Assembly (NCBI GenBank): GCA_963682025.1
Contig: OY821517.1
Span: 225,527,507 to 225,591,506 of the forward strand
DNA length: 64,000 nt
Source: Cordilura impudica
Taxonomy: Eukaryota; Arthropoda; Insecta; Diptera; Scathophagidae
Direction: 5' to 3'
Shown here: positions 10,621 to 20,721 of the stretch, piece after piece
Layout: each line of letters starts with the position of its first letter
Position numbering within the stretch: the first letter of the stretch is position 1
Position numbers and translations under genes: made by a program
Notes under the pieces: model-generated
Database searches by the model: none
Told to the model about the DNA's origin: nothing
Seen by the model: only the letters and a program-made list of their open reading frames with translations

Positions 10621-11816
10621 TCCCGTGGAGATTGTATTTGCATAATCTCCGGCATTTGGAAGTTTCCCTGAGCCTCTGCTCTAAGTATATTGAAACTCCT
10701 ATTGTTATTTACTTTGTTTTTTATTCTCATTTCTATTGCTATTTCCATTGTTATGGTAAATACTATTACCTCTGTTGTGATTGTTATTGCCATTTTGGTA
10801 ATTATTATTATTATTCCTATTGTTACTCCAATTGTTGTTGCCATTTCTGTTGTAGCTTCGGTTACCTGAGCGACACATCTTCGCAAAATGATTTAGTTTA
10901 CCGCACTTGTTACATTTTACCCCGTTAGCTGGACATCTGTTACCATGTATTGAACCACAGTTATTGCATTTTGACCATTGCTGTCTATTTGCAGCATAGC
11001 TGTTTTTAGTATACAACACCTGTCTTTGTGTTGAACTAGCTTCTCATTCTTCTGCAATGTTTAATGCGACAACGAAATTTGTAACTCAACTAGCATTTAT
11101 GGTTGATAAGATTTGTTGATCACTAAGACCAATATTGAAAGTGTTAAATGCCATTATGTTATTTGTCCTAACTATGCAAGCTCTATCTGTTTATCCGACC
11201 TCTGATATTTGTATTTCATTCAGTTCCGAAATTAACACTTATATCTTACTTGCGAATTATCTAACTGATTCACCTCTCTGAGTCAATCTCGAAACCTTAT
11301 TCAAAACATTGTTCGAATTTCCCGTCGGTTTGTACGTTTTTTTCAATGCCGTATTGAATTCTGTTATAGTCGTTGGGACAGTCTCCTGTGTCTAACCATA
11401 TTTTGAACTTTAGCATTACTACGTGAATTGAATTGAAAAATGCATTTTGCTTTGCTTCGCAACAAAAGTACTAAGTTCGCTTTTCTTTCCTGTAAAAACA
11501 TTAATAAACTCAATTATAGCAGCTATCACGTTTATGTCTAGTGATTCCATTGTTACAATATGTCGTTTGTCCAAGGCTACTTTACTTTTTGAATGTTGTG
11601 TCAATAATTCTAACGCTTCGTCTCTCAAGTTTCTAAACCTTTCCGATATTTTCTGTTCCTCTTTACTGTTTATTGCTATTAATATATTTTCTAAATCTTT
11701 TTCCAACCCTTGTACTTCTAATCTTTTCGCTGAAATAGTCTTTCAAGAGTGTGGACGACATATAGATTTTCTGGCATTTGTTATTATAGATTCCAACGAT
11801 TTCAATTTTGAATCCA
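10621..11816 (-). pseudogene. gag: Gag of element 3, with zinc knuckles and Asn-rich tail
   Basis: The N-terminal part reads from an ATG at ~11816 and is broken by a stop. The ORF 11706-11419 holds LRDEALELLTQHSKSK and a VFTGKKSEL motif homologous to the Gag of element 1 (1-444). The C-terminal ORF 11019-10705 has CNNCGSIHGNRC and CNKCGKLNHFAKMC, the second a perfect CX2CX4HX4C nucleic-acid-binding knuckle. An Asn/Gly/Arg-rich tail of ~45 residues follows. The stretch between (11020-11418) is in shifted frames. The gene is dead. Confidence 0.8.
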
Positions 11817-12101
11817 TGGGAAATAGCAATTATTGAGATGCCTTTTTTTAATTTAATTGTATTTATTTTTGTCCTTGTACATTTATATATTATTATTTAT
11901 TATATCATATCTCTTACATTATATTCTACTTATTATATTATTTTATTAATATTCAATCTGTATTCATTATCATGGTATTCATAAATTTCTATTTATTTTT
12001 CTTATTCATAGCATTACACAAATTGTCACATACATATTTTCTTTTATGTGTATCATTAACATAATTATTTAATTTTCCTAATTTTTATTTATTTTAAAAT
12101 T

Positions 12102-12344
12102 TTACAATACTGTGTTCATAACTTTGTTCAACTTGATTTCAAAAGTATTCCATTGCTGTAATCCAGCTCTTACATTTTGTCTACGTATTTGTTTCCTCAC
12201 ATACCTGCGTAAATGTTTCATTATTACGAACACTGTCACCACCACACAGATAAATACCACAATCTCAATGCTGATGCTTACTGCTGTCGGTGCTTGTGCC
12301 GTTGCCGTTATCACTTCCCTTATTTTTGTTTGGGTGCTCCCCAT
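12102..12344 (-). CDS. Small single-pass membrane leader ORF of element 3
   Basis: 80 codons. After ~22 polar residues comes a hydrophobic run (IEIVVFICVVVTVFVIM), then a very basic segment (RRYVRKQIRRQNVR), so the predicted topology is N-out/C-in with one transmembrane helix. It precedes gag and matches the position of the membrane ORF 608-817 of element 1, although the sequences are unalike. The frame has stayed open while the rest of the element has decayed, which may be chance given its small size. Function unknown. Confidence 0.45.
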   Translation of the reverse strand: MGSTQTKIREVITATAQAPTAVSISIEIVVFICVVVTVFVIMKHLRRYVRKQIRRQNVRAGLQQWNTFEIKLNKVMNTVL

Positions 12345-12349
12345 TTTTT

Positions 12350-12677
12350 GTTTGTTAATTTTTTTTTTTTTTTCGAAACTCCTTAGTTTCCAATTTAACT
12401 TTCACTAAACGCTCCAATAGTTTAGTCCTTGTCTCTACGTCTTCAGTATATGATAATTCCGAATTTATAACTGTTAATTCTTTCTATTTACAAAGTCAAC
12501 TCTCGATCTCTTTATCTTCTGGATAAATTTCGTATCTCGGTTCAACTATTTCAATTTTGTTTACTATTTTAATTGGTTTCGGGCCGAGTTGTAGTATATC
12601 TGGTTTTGCAATTTTTTTTTCCAATTGTCTTCCGCTATGCGCATTCCTTCAACTATCTCCTCCCAAGATTCCTCCAT
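12350..12677 (-). pseudogene. Second leader ORF of element 3, frameshifted
   Basis: Starting at the ATG 12677 (minus strand) the reading is MEESWEEIVEGMRIAED, then a shift, then an acidic/basic stretch containing IEIVEPRYEIYPEDKEIE, then a stop, then LLERLVKVKLETKEF, ending near 12350. The composition (E/K-rich) differs from the corresponding ORF of element 1 (K/R/P-rich). At least one frameshift and one stop are present. It counts as a leader ORF by position only. Confidence 0.35.
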
Positions 12678-13220
12678 CAACAAAAAATTTTGTTTTCAAA
12701 ACAATTCTGGTAAGCCTCTTTCACTTTATTTATCCGTGGTGTTTGTACGCAAAAAAAAATTCCTTTAAAATCACTTCTCACAAAATTTTCACAAATCTTT
12801 AAAAATATTTCTCGCATCAATTTCTTTTCATTTTTATCATAAAACAAATCTTTTGTTTCATCCTAAAACAAATACCAACCTCGCCAATGAGTTGTCTGTT
12901 AGGTTTGTTACAAAAAAAAAAAAAACAATTTTTCAACACGCAAAAAAAATGTTCGAATTTATACCAACCTCGCCAATGCGGTGTCTGTTGGTTATTTCTT
13001 TATATTTATATACGAACCGAATTTATTTTAGGTGAGCTAGGACATCTGAACGCAAACCAAACAGCTAAGCTTCTGTTTTCTACTGTCTATGCAGCTCATA
13101 GCATTCCCAAGGATTATGCCAGTTTGCTTAATATCCTTCATGCAACTGTTGATGATGGATTATAGTTGTTTTTAGATGCAGGCAAGATTCATATGATGAT
13201 GTAGGGTATACTTTTTGTAG
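12678..13220 (-). other. 5' leader of element 3, with a direct repeat
   Basis: No supported ORF. A ~30-bp unit beginning ATACCAACCTCGCCAATG occurs twice, at about 12873 and 12960. Its ends CCAAC and GTTGG could pair, giving a small hairpin in each copy. Plus-strand ORFs here (12853-13165) are taken as chance. Confidence 0.4.
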
Positions 13221-13351
13221 GCAGGATCCTGGATGGTTGTGTAGGCAGGATTCATTAAATTTCGCAGGATAGTTTTAAAGTTGCAGGATCATTTTCAAGT
13301 TGCAGGATCTATTTAAAGTTGCAGGATCTTTTTAAAGATGCAGGATTGCCA
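13221..13351 (-). repeat. Primer-binding site of element 3 plus tandem PBS-like 19-bp repeats
   Basis: On the plus strand GCAGGAT occurs at 13245, 13264, 13283, 13302, 13321 and 13340, exactly 19 bp apart, with another at 13221. The last unit adjoins the LTR and on the minus strand reads TGGCAATCCTGC, the primer-binding site. Each other unit repeats the ATCCTGC core followed by a run such as AACTTTAAA. Element 1 has the same ATCCTGC core in its primer-binding site but no array. Confidence 0.85.
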
Positions 13352-14035
13352 TATGATAAATTTATTATGATGAAATTAATATTGTAGAAACGCCATATGA
13401 TGTATTCAATATGTTGGAATAAAACAAAAAGCTGTTTAAGTCTTTAAGTCTAAAACAGAACTCTTTTTATTTAAATGTTCCTGCTTATATACTTAACATT
13501 ATGAAAAAACTAAACTAAGTTAATGAGTGACTTTCTATAGTTACTCTATAATATTGATTATTCTCTTTATGTCTCTTTATATTAACTATGTACAAGTGCG
13601 CCAGGCGATCATGAATTTGTGGTTTCTTACTCTCTATTCTTTTCTCTAAAATTATACATAGAGTACAATGCCAAATAATTGAGTGGAATTGTACTGGCTA
13701 AAATACAGACCGATACAATACACCAATAAGTGCATTACATACAGTTTGCTTATGAAATCAAATCTAGTTGTTTTACATTCTGATCAACCAGCTCTATTTG
13801 ATTTCATTACTTTGTACAATAACCCGCTCAGTCAAACAAACACACTGAGTCATTTGTTAAAAATTGTCTGACCTACCCCAAATATCCACTTGATACTTTT
13901 CATACCATTTATATTTGTTGCTAGCCAAATGTACGTGTGTGTATATGTAGGTTTGTTTGTTTTGATTTGGTTTGTTGTTAGGGGCGCTTCATTGGTTTAC
14001 ATATGAACATAAATAAATGTACTACATATACGACA
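13352..14035 (-). repeat. 5' LTR of element 3
   Basis: It matches the LTR at 6075-6718 but is longer by an internal segment at ~13455-13505 that contains a TATATA stretch. The right end ...CATATACGACA gives the minus-strand LTR start TGTCGTATATG. The inner end adjoins the primer-binding site. The GAGTGAC...GTTACTC hairpin is at ~13525-13545. Confidence 0.85.
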
Positions 14036-14632
14036 ACTCCTCTATATTCGAACATAAACTTCTGAACTCTTCCAATAAAATATTTATCCCGGATAGCTCC
14101 ACAAAAATAAAACACGTTATTCTCAACGGGAACCTCAGTTCTGCCCTCAATTGTTCTTCTAAATTCTGCTTCACCATTTCTTATACTTACCTCTGCCTCT
14201 CTTAACAAACTATTTCCGATCTTCACGGAGTGATTAATGTCACGCTCAGAAACCAATAAAACTTAACGTTGAACTTCAATCCATTGACTTCGACAGAAGT
14301 ATCAAAACAGAATAACCCATTCTAGTTATTACACTTTCCCCTATACCGTACAGCTTCACGTTTTCTGGTACCAACTCCATCGCACCCAAAACAAACAAGG
14401 TATCCCATCGCACAAGAAAAATATCACACCCCGTATCGATCAATGCTGAGAAAGGTTTACCTCTGATTGAAATGTCCTTAAATATTAGATCGGGACCATT
14501 CCGAACCATATTAGCCTGATCGCGCTCTGCTTTACCTGTTCTCGCCTCGGGGTTTTTACCTGGACACTCAAAAGTGCGATGTCCGAATTTCTGGCGCTTG
14601 AACACTGTGTTTTTTCGCCACATTTGTAACAT
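14036..14632 (-). pseudogene. pro: Zinc-knuckle and protease region of element 2 (upstream half)
   Basis: The ORF 14632-14276 (minus) starts in a Cys/His remnant of a zinc knuckle (HRTFECPGKNPEA) and continues to FSALIDTGCDIFLV, which holds the DTG active-site triad of a retroviral-type aspartic protease. The linker ORF 14256-14036 follows in another frame and ends in FMFEYRG at the insertion point of element 3. The homologous protein resumes at 6074 with EYRQGLEL. A frameshift and the insertion make it a pseudogene. Confidence 0.8.
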
Positions 14633-14648
14633 TTTCGTTCAGACCTAT

Positions 14649-15464
14649 TTACTTTAGATATAATTGCATCGGGTTTCCTAATCGGAGCTGTAGACTCTTC
14701 CCCTCTATTTGATGATCGAGGGTTAAATTTAACTCTTTCATTACCTTAATTTGCTTATTAAGATCACATACGTCCTCGTATTGGTAAAGTACAGCTTTGT
14801 TAAATTTGGAATCTGGCAGACCTTCGATAAAATACTCGACAATACTTCTTTCGTCCAATTTAATGTGTTTGCCCAACCCTATAATGCTATACAGGTATTC
14901 CATCAAACTTTCATTCTTATTTAAACGTCTGTTACGTATTTATCGTATAACTTCTGATGTGGAACATGTAGAACGAAACTCATCCCTAAGAGATTTTCTC
15001 AATTTTGGCCAGTCACATATACCATACTGGCTCTTTACAAACATTTTGGCAGCACCGACTAATAACTGTTTACCGTAGACAAACATCTGTAGTGACGACC
15101 ATTTTACGATCGTACCCATTTCCTCGAATTCGGTTACCCACTGATTGACGTCAGGTGAACTTGTTCCCGAGAATACCGATAGACTGTCTTCTATATCCTT
15201 AAGCGTATACATGCTTTTTTGTACAGAAAAATCATCGAAGTTATCAGCAACGCCACTATTATGCATCTCAAGATCACCGATTGCACTAGAATTATCTAAT
15301 TCCTGATTAGCGTCAGTATAATCTAAACCATAGTATTCTAAAAGGCGATCCCGCAGTTCCGATTTAAGCTCCTTAGTACCTAATCCAAGATCATTCAACT
15401 TTTCCTGCAAACCACTTACACTCAAGCCCATTACCGTATCTCTATCCATTGGCATATAATGCAT
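14649..15464 (-). pseudogene. gag: Gag of element 2, with N-terminal SAP-like motif
   Basis: The minus-strand start at 15464 gives 174 codons up to a stop at 14940. Homologous sequence then continues to 14649 (LMEYLYSIIGLGKHIKLDE, EYFIEGLPDSKFNKAV), typical of the retrotransposon Gag capsid fold. Residues ~12-47 (LSVSGLQEKLNDLGLGTKEL onwards) fit the SAP motif, a ~35-residue DNA-binding helix-turn-helix with the pattern L..L...L...GL.T.G.K.EL..RL. A stop near 14940 breaks the gene. A SAP motif suggests chromatin or DNA contact, but that is inference. Confidence 0.75.
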
Positions 15465-15837
15465 TATTCAAACACAGCAATTATAAAAATATAATAAAAT
15501 TCTTTAAAAAATATAGTAAAATAAAAATATTGGAATAAATGAATTATAAAATGCTCTTCAATATTGAAATTAATCAAACTTTTAAATCCACTTCAAAAAG
15601 AATTACTGAATTTAAGTTAAAATATAGTAAATAATGAAAAATTAGCGCATATACCTAAAAGTATTATAAAAATATTGAAATTAAAAGAATTGAAAAATCT
15701 TCTTTAACCTTAAAATTAATCAACGTTTTAAATACACTTCGAAAAGAATTATTAGATTTACGTTAACTTCACAATTAATTGAAAAGGATTAAATTTTGTA
15801 CCAAAAATCAAGTTTCAAATTTAAGTTTCTCATTTTT
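15465..15837 (-). other. Leader and possible LTR of element 2, with ~142-bp direct repeat
   Basis: No ORF. A ~53-bp segment starting AAATTAATCAAACTTTTAA (15571) recurs with substitutions at 15713 (AAATTAATCAACGTTTTAA), both ending in a TTTAAGTTAA/TTTACGTTAA motif. No primer-binding site or LTR end could be fixed; a later repeat truncates the region at 15838. Confidence 0.35.
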
Positions 15838-16200
15838 CCTTTCTTTTTATAGCCTCCACCCCAGTGCGCAGAGGGTATATATAAGTTTGTCGTTCCGTTT
15901 GTAATAATTAAAAAAAAATTCTGGACCCCAAAAAATATATATATTTGTGATCCTTATAACAAGCGGAGTTGATATAGCGATGTCCGTCTGTCCATGTCAA
16001 AATTTTGGAAGTTCATAACTCGGGAAATAGGCTCGACTGACGAAAAAAAATATTTTCCTAGAATCAATCCAAAAGCCCCTACCCCCCCCCCCCCCAAAGA
16101 TTTTTTATTTTTATAAAAAATAATAAAATTAAAAATACACGCCGTTAACGCTAAATGTAAGTTTAGCAAAAACAAATTGTTTTTCTTGTTTTTTCAAGAC
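15838..16200 (+). repeat. 5' end fragment of a DINE-1/Helentron-like element
   Basis: It has the family 5' signature: TATA(G)CCTCCAC, GAGGGTATATATAAG, TTGTCGTTCCGTTTG and GATATAGCGATGTCCGTC. It continues with a segment (ATAGGCTCGACTGACG, then AAAAGCCCCTACCC plus a C14 tract at 16081-16094) that also forms the arms of the repeat at 20576-21843. No matching 3' end lies downstream. Confidence 0.55.
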
Positions 16201-16576
16201 AAAAACAAACATGTATATTGTAGTATGCAATGTGTACTCGTATACAATCATATTTGTTTCAAAGTTGTTCTATATTTTAGTTTGTTATATTGGAAGAGGC
16301 TTAAATAGTATAACTTTTGCTTGAATTCTCATTTGGTTGTTTTCAGCAAATATATATGAATTTAACTTTTTACCAAACAAACTATCTACTGCTTTTGGTT
16401 ACTGATGAGGGTTGGTGACTCTTCCCGAAACAGCTGTATAACCTGTCATGCTGAATATAGATCAATTTTTGAAACAAATGTGCTAATGCTTTTGCTTTAT
16501 TTAAAGTAAAAACATTTGATCTTGAGCCTGAACAATTTCAAACTCAATCAGTAATACAGATATTTAAACAACTTTG
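16201..16576. other. No recognised feature
   Basis: AT-rich sequence between the repeat fragment and the left arm of the Vac14 palindrome. No ORF, RNA or repeat could be assigned. Confidence 0.4.
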
Positions 16577-18040
16577 CTGACTTTTCACTCGAAACATCCC
16601 TCAAAGTGGTACATAATTTAGCACTGAATTAATTGACTAAACTCAATACAAATTTCCGGTAATGGGCCTTAGTGCAATCAGTAGTTTCTTAAAGAAAACA
16701 ATTTATTATAACAAATATATATCAAAAATTTATATTAAAGCTTACCTTTTGAGTGTTGTGAATTAACAATTTCAGCCAAAACTGATGCACTTCATTTGAA
16801 ATATTGTTTGTACAGAACGGTGTATGAGATATTGTGATAATACCTCCATAAATCAATTTGTTCAATATTCTGAGATATTTATTTATATTTTTGAAGAAAC
16901 TAATTTCATTTTGGACGAATTTACGGATACTGCACATTCCTTAATATTCTTCATATTATCAACATTATATTCCAGACACTATATTCCAGAATGGCATATA
17001 TTAAAACATTCGAGCCAAATATTAAAACAAACTCCCATATCCATGTTATGGCAACAGACTGCAGATAGATATAAGGATTAGTGTAAAATTCTGCAAGGAA
17101 GATTTACTTTGTTTCTAGCTAGAATTTCTAATAAAATGTCAGTGCATTACTAATAAGTTCATTTGGTGATTGCGCATGTATTAGCAATATATTTATAGTG
17201 TCTTCCATGCGCACCGAACTGTAATCATTACGAATCTATTGAATAAACTGTGTCAGCGTAGTTTCACACATTTGTATTTGTTGTGTATTATCTTCCAACA
17301 TCAATAATACCAAATAGATAACCATATTATTTGCTGGTACAGCATTCACAATCGAAATCCAGGATATAACATATTGTCGCACAATACAATTCTTTATATA
17401 AATGCGTTTCCTGAGTTATAAAAACTTCTAGATTGAAAGTTTGTGAAGATTCTACAGCAATATCTTTAAGTAAACGATCCAACAGGAATAGGCCACAAGA
17501 CGCGAGCAAAAAAAAAAAAAATCGTGGAAGGGTATAATGGAGGGACGTGCCACCACAATTGAGAATGGCACTAACGAATTCACTGACATATTTTGAAGAG
17601 TCCTAAAGAAACAACAAAAATTAACTTGAATTTTTAATTTAATTAATTACTTACCTTTCCTAAACCTAAACTTGTAGCCGCCAAGCCAATTGAACATCTC
17701 TTTCTTTTATTAGAATCCTGGGAGGAGGCAAAGTCATTGGACAACACCTCTATAGATTTTCGCATTTGGGCAGTCATTTTTCATATTAAATTCTTTAAAC
17801 AATCTGTGTGCGATATCAGTTGAATCATTTAACTATATTTATGTGTATATTTTTGTTGATTTTAACAATTTAAGTTAACACTTCACAATTAATTTCATTT
17901 TCCGACAGCCAATAATGAATAATACCCGGTAATTCACAAATATTGCTGTTTAACGAAAAAAATTTAAAAAAAAAACAACTATACAACAGCAACAATTACA
18001 GTCATATGTTTTTCAAATAGAAAAAAACTGCAAGTGTGTT
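16577..18040 (-). pseudogene. Vac14: Decayed Vac14 gene fragment, left arm of palindrome
   Basis: Vac14 is the ARM/HEAT-repeat scaffold of the PIKfyve-FIG4 complex, which makes PI(3,5)P2 on endosomes. On the minus strand from ~17785 the reading KSIEVLSNDFASSQDSNKRK ... GLAATSLGLGK resembles the N-terminal part of Vac14 proteins. It is followed by GTAAGT...AG intron boundaries (~17602-17655) and then DSSKYVSEFVSAILNC. Further on, LLDRLLKDIAVESSQTFNLE at 17509-17327 matches the conserved LLDRLLKDIVTES-type motif. Exons with introns are kept, so this is a genomic copy, not a processed retrocopy. Frameshifts, stops and a deletion after ILNC disable it. An inverted, independently decayed copy follows. 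Confidence 0.75.
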
Positions 18041-18084
18041 AGTACAAAAATTGTTTATGTGTTAGTTTCAGTCATTCATTTCTT

Positions 18085-19600
18085 GTAGGGTAGTTCTTTT
18101 CTATCTGAAAATGTTGTAAAGTTGAATTTTTGAAATTTTTTTCTCCATTTTTTTTTTCTTTAAACACCAATATTTGTGAACTCACGGGTATTATTCATTA
18201 AACATTTGGTTGGCCTGTGTATTTGGCTGTCGGAAAGTGAAATAAACTGTGAAGTGTTAAAATGTTAAAATAAACAAAAATATAGACATAAATAAAGTTA
18301 ATACTTTATACATGTATATTTAAAAAAAAGCTGATTATTTAAATGATTCAACTGATATCGCGCACAGAATTGTTAAAGAGTTTAATATGAAAAATAACTC
18401 TGCCCAAATGCGAAAACTTATAAAGGTGTTTGTTGTCCAATGACTGCCTCCTACCCGGCATTCAAATAACAGAAAGGGAGGTTCAATTGGTTTGGCGATT
18501 ACAAGTTTAGGTTTAAGGAAGGTAAGTAATTAATTAAATTAAAAGTTCAGAGTTAATTTTTGTTGTTTCTTTAGGACTCTTCAAAATATGTCAGTGAATT
18601 ATTTAGTCCCATTCTCAATTGTTTAAATGATCAAGATTTACGTGTCCGGTATTTTGCGTGTGATCCTTGTATAATGTGATAGCCCGTCCCTCCATTATAC
18701 CCTTCTTCCCCGATTTATTTGCTGCTTAAAAATATTGTTATAGAATCTTCACAAACTTTCAATCTAGAAACTTATACCTCATCTTAAGGAACGCATTTAT
18801 GTAAAGAATTATATTGTGCGATATATGTTATATCCTGGATTTCGATTCTGAATGCTGTACCAGCAAATAATATGGTTACCTTTTTGACTGATATTATTAG
18901 CTGACTTTTTATGATGTTGAAGATAATACACAAGAAATACAAATGTGTGAAACTACGCTGACACAGTTGCTTACATCGTTTCGTAATAATTCCAGTGCAG
19001 TGCGCATGGAAGACTATAAATATATTGAAAATACATGCGCAATCACCAAATGAACTTACAAAGGTAATACACTGACGTTTTGTTAAAAATGCTAGCTAGA
19101 AACAAAGTAAATCTTCCTTGCAGAATTTTACACTAATCCTTATATGTATCTATCTTTCAGTCTATTGCCATAACATGGACTCGGCAATTTCTTTTAATAT
19201 TTGGCTCGAATGTTTTAGTTTATGCTACTCTACCATATCTGGAATATAATGTTGATAATATGAAGAATATTAAACAATGTTAAGTATCCGTAAATACATC
19301 TCACACACGGTTCTGTACAAACAAAGATAGCAGTATTTGAATGGATACATCATTTCCTCATCAATTTTCCAAATGAAGTATATCAGTTTTGGCCGAAATT
19401 GTTAATTCCCAACAGTCAAAAGGTAAGCTTTAATATGAATTTTTGATATATAAGTGTTACAATAAATTGTTTTCTTTAAGAAACTACTGATTTCAATTAG
19501 GCCCATTACCGGATATTTCTATTGAGTTTAGTCAATTTATTCAGTGCTAAGTTACGTACCACTTTGAGGGATGTTTCGAGTGAAAAGTCATTGTCTTTAT
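18085..19600 (+). pseudogene. Vac14: Decayed Vac14 gene fragment, right arm of palindrome
   Basis: This is the mirror of 16577-18040, starting after a short loop around 18041-18084. Readable exons: DSSKYVSELFSPILNC, then LNDQDLRVRYFACD (~18575-18665); SIAITWTRQFLLIFGSNVLV (~19160-19225) followed by KNIK; and AVFEWIHHFLINFPNEV with QFWPKLLIP (~19330-19420). Introns with GT...AG ends are kept at ~18521-18573, ~19074-19159 and ~19421-19480. Where the left arm lost LNDQDLRVRYFACD this arm keeps it, and elsewhere the reverse holds, so the arms decayed separately after duplication. The functional parent gene is not in the window. Confidence 0.75.
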
Positions 19601-20440
19601 GTCTATTGGATCAAAGTTATCAACACGTTTCGGAATTAGTTGTATTGTAGTGTTTTTAATGTTTAATTATAATTTTGAATTTTTTGATTTTTAATACAAT
19701 AAATAAATAAAAAATAATAAATCGTGTTTCATTATAAGCAAGCGTGACCGGTCAACGATGATGGATATCTCCATCCCTTCAAAATGCATGACAAGCATTG
19801 TAGTGGTATTAGTGAAAATGTGGTTGTATATGTCACGCCGATGATGATTGAAGCAAAATCAAAAATTTTAGATTTTTGCTCGCTTGACGTGCGTTCTGAT
19901 GCGTGTAAATCGTTGATCGTCCTGCATAGTCTCATTTTTTATGTGACTTCAAAGCGAATGGATGTAAAAATGTCGGAAGAAAAGAAAAACGTATTAGAAT
20001 TGATAAAAGACGTGGAAATACCAAATGAATGATTGAAGAGCTATGCAGTAAGAGAAAAGCTTCATGCACACATACATGAATTTGACGTCAAACATTTTGA
20101 CCGGGTATACTGCCTTTAAAATATGAATAAAAATATCACATAAATATTAAATTGTATCAGGTTTATTACTTGTAGGTTGCACCACTTTAATAAATCGATC
20201 CAATCAGAAAATTAAGATTTTATTAATATTATTACATTTCAACATATTTTAGTTGTACATACATCGAAATATCAGCATAAGTAATATATTCCCTTAAAAT
20301 TAAGAGTAGTGATTTTGATCTCAAACCAGAGAATTCGAGCTATTCCTATTAGGAAATAATATAAAAACTACATCATCTTATTTTTTTAAATTATAATTTT
20401 ATTTGAAACCAGATTAACATCAACCTTAGTTATCATAGGT
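19601..20440. other. Mostly unassigned; one orphan ORF
   Basis: AT-rich. An 82-codon plus-strand ORF at 19784-20032 (region SKILDFCSLDVRSDACKSL) has balanced composition and could be an exon remnant, but I recognise no domain and its antisense is also open. Poly-A-like AATAAATAAATAAAAAATAATAAA at ~19698 may end the right palindrome arm or a transcript. Confidence 0.3.
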
Positions 20441-20445
20441 TTATT

Positions 20446-20721
20446 TCATTTTGCGTCAACCCGCTCCTTAGGATGAGCTCTTTTGCGATTATGATGCATA
20501 TTGGCATTTACTTTAAATGTTTCCGGGAAATGAGGACACTTATAGAGATCTCCCGTAGGAGTGACGATATGTGGCTTAAGTCTAGTTTTGTGGTTACTCC
20601 CCGATTTTTTAAATTTTTTTTCGAGGGGTTTTGGGGTGGTTAAGAAGAAATATTTTTTTTTTGCGGTCGAGCGTATTTTCGGAGTTATGGACAGAGAAAG
20701 CTTTGACTTTGATTTGTACAT
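20446..20721 (-). pseudogene. C2H2 zinc-finger-like fragment
   Basis: 91 codons. Near the C-terminus, YKCPHFPETFKVNANMHHNR followed by KRAHPKE looks like a C2H2 finger with its linker, except that the second Cys is Phe and the His spacing is off by one. The first ~60 residues come from the inverted-arm repeat at 20576-21843 read in antisense and are not part of a gene. It is probably the 3' end of a zinc-finger gene captured next to the repeat, now decayed. Confidence 0.35.

Larger units (their letters stand above)
6075..14035 (-). mobile_element. mdg1/412-like Ty3/gypsy element 3 with both LTRs, inserted in element 2
   Basis: About 7.96 kb bounded by two LTRs, with internal order on the minus strand: LTR, primer-binding site, leader ORFs, gag, protease, RT, RNase H, integrase, polypurine tract, LTR. 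That is the Ty3/gypsy order. All ORFs are broken. The flanks ATTC (left) and ACTC (right) could be a 4-bp target duplication with one mismatch. The target is the protease-RT junction of element 2, whose halves continue on both sides. Two leader ORFs before gag and a tRNA-Arg-like primer site point to the mdg1/412 lineage, by inference. Confidence 0.85.

Noticed and set aside
13221..13351. CRISPR-like array
   Set aside because: Regular spacing of short repeats was considered, but the repeats are 19-bp tandem units without separate spacers, in a eukaryotic LTR element.
16577..19600. Retrocopied (processed) Vac14
   Set aside because: Introns with GT-AG ends are kept in both arms, so it is genomic DNA, not a cDNA copy.
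19784..20032. 82-codon ORF as a host gene
   Set aside because: No domain, splice signal or homology I can recognise. Reported only as an orphan ORF.
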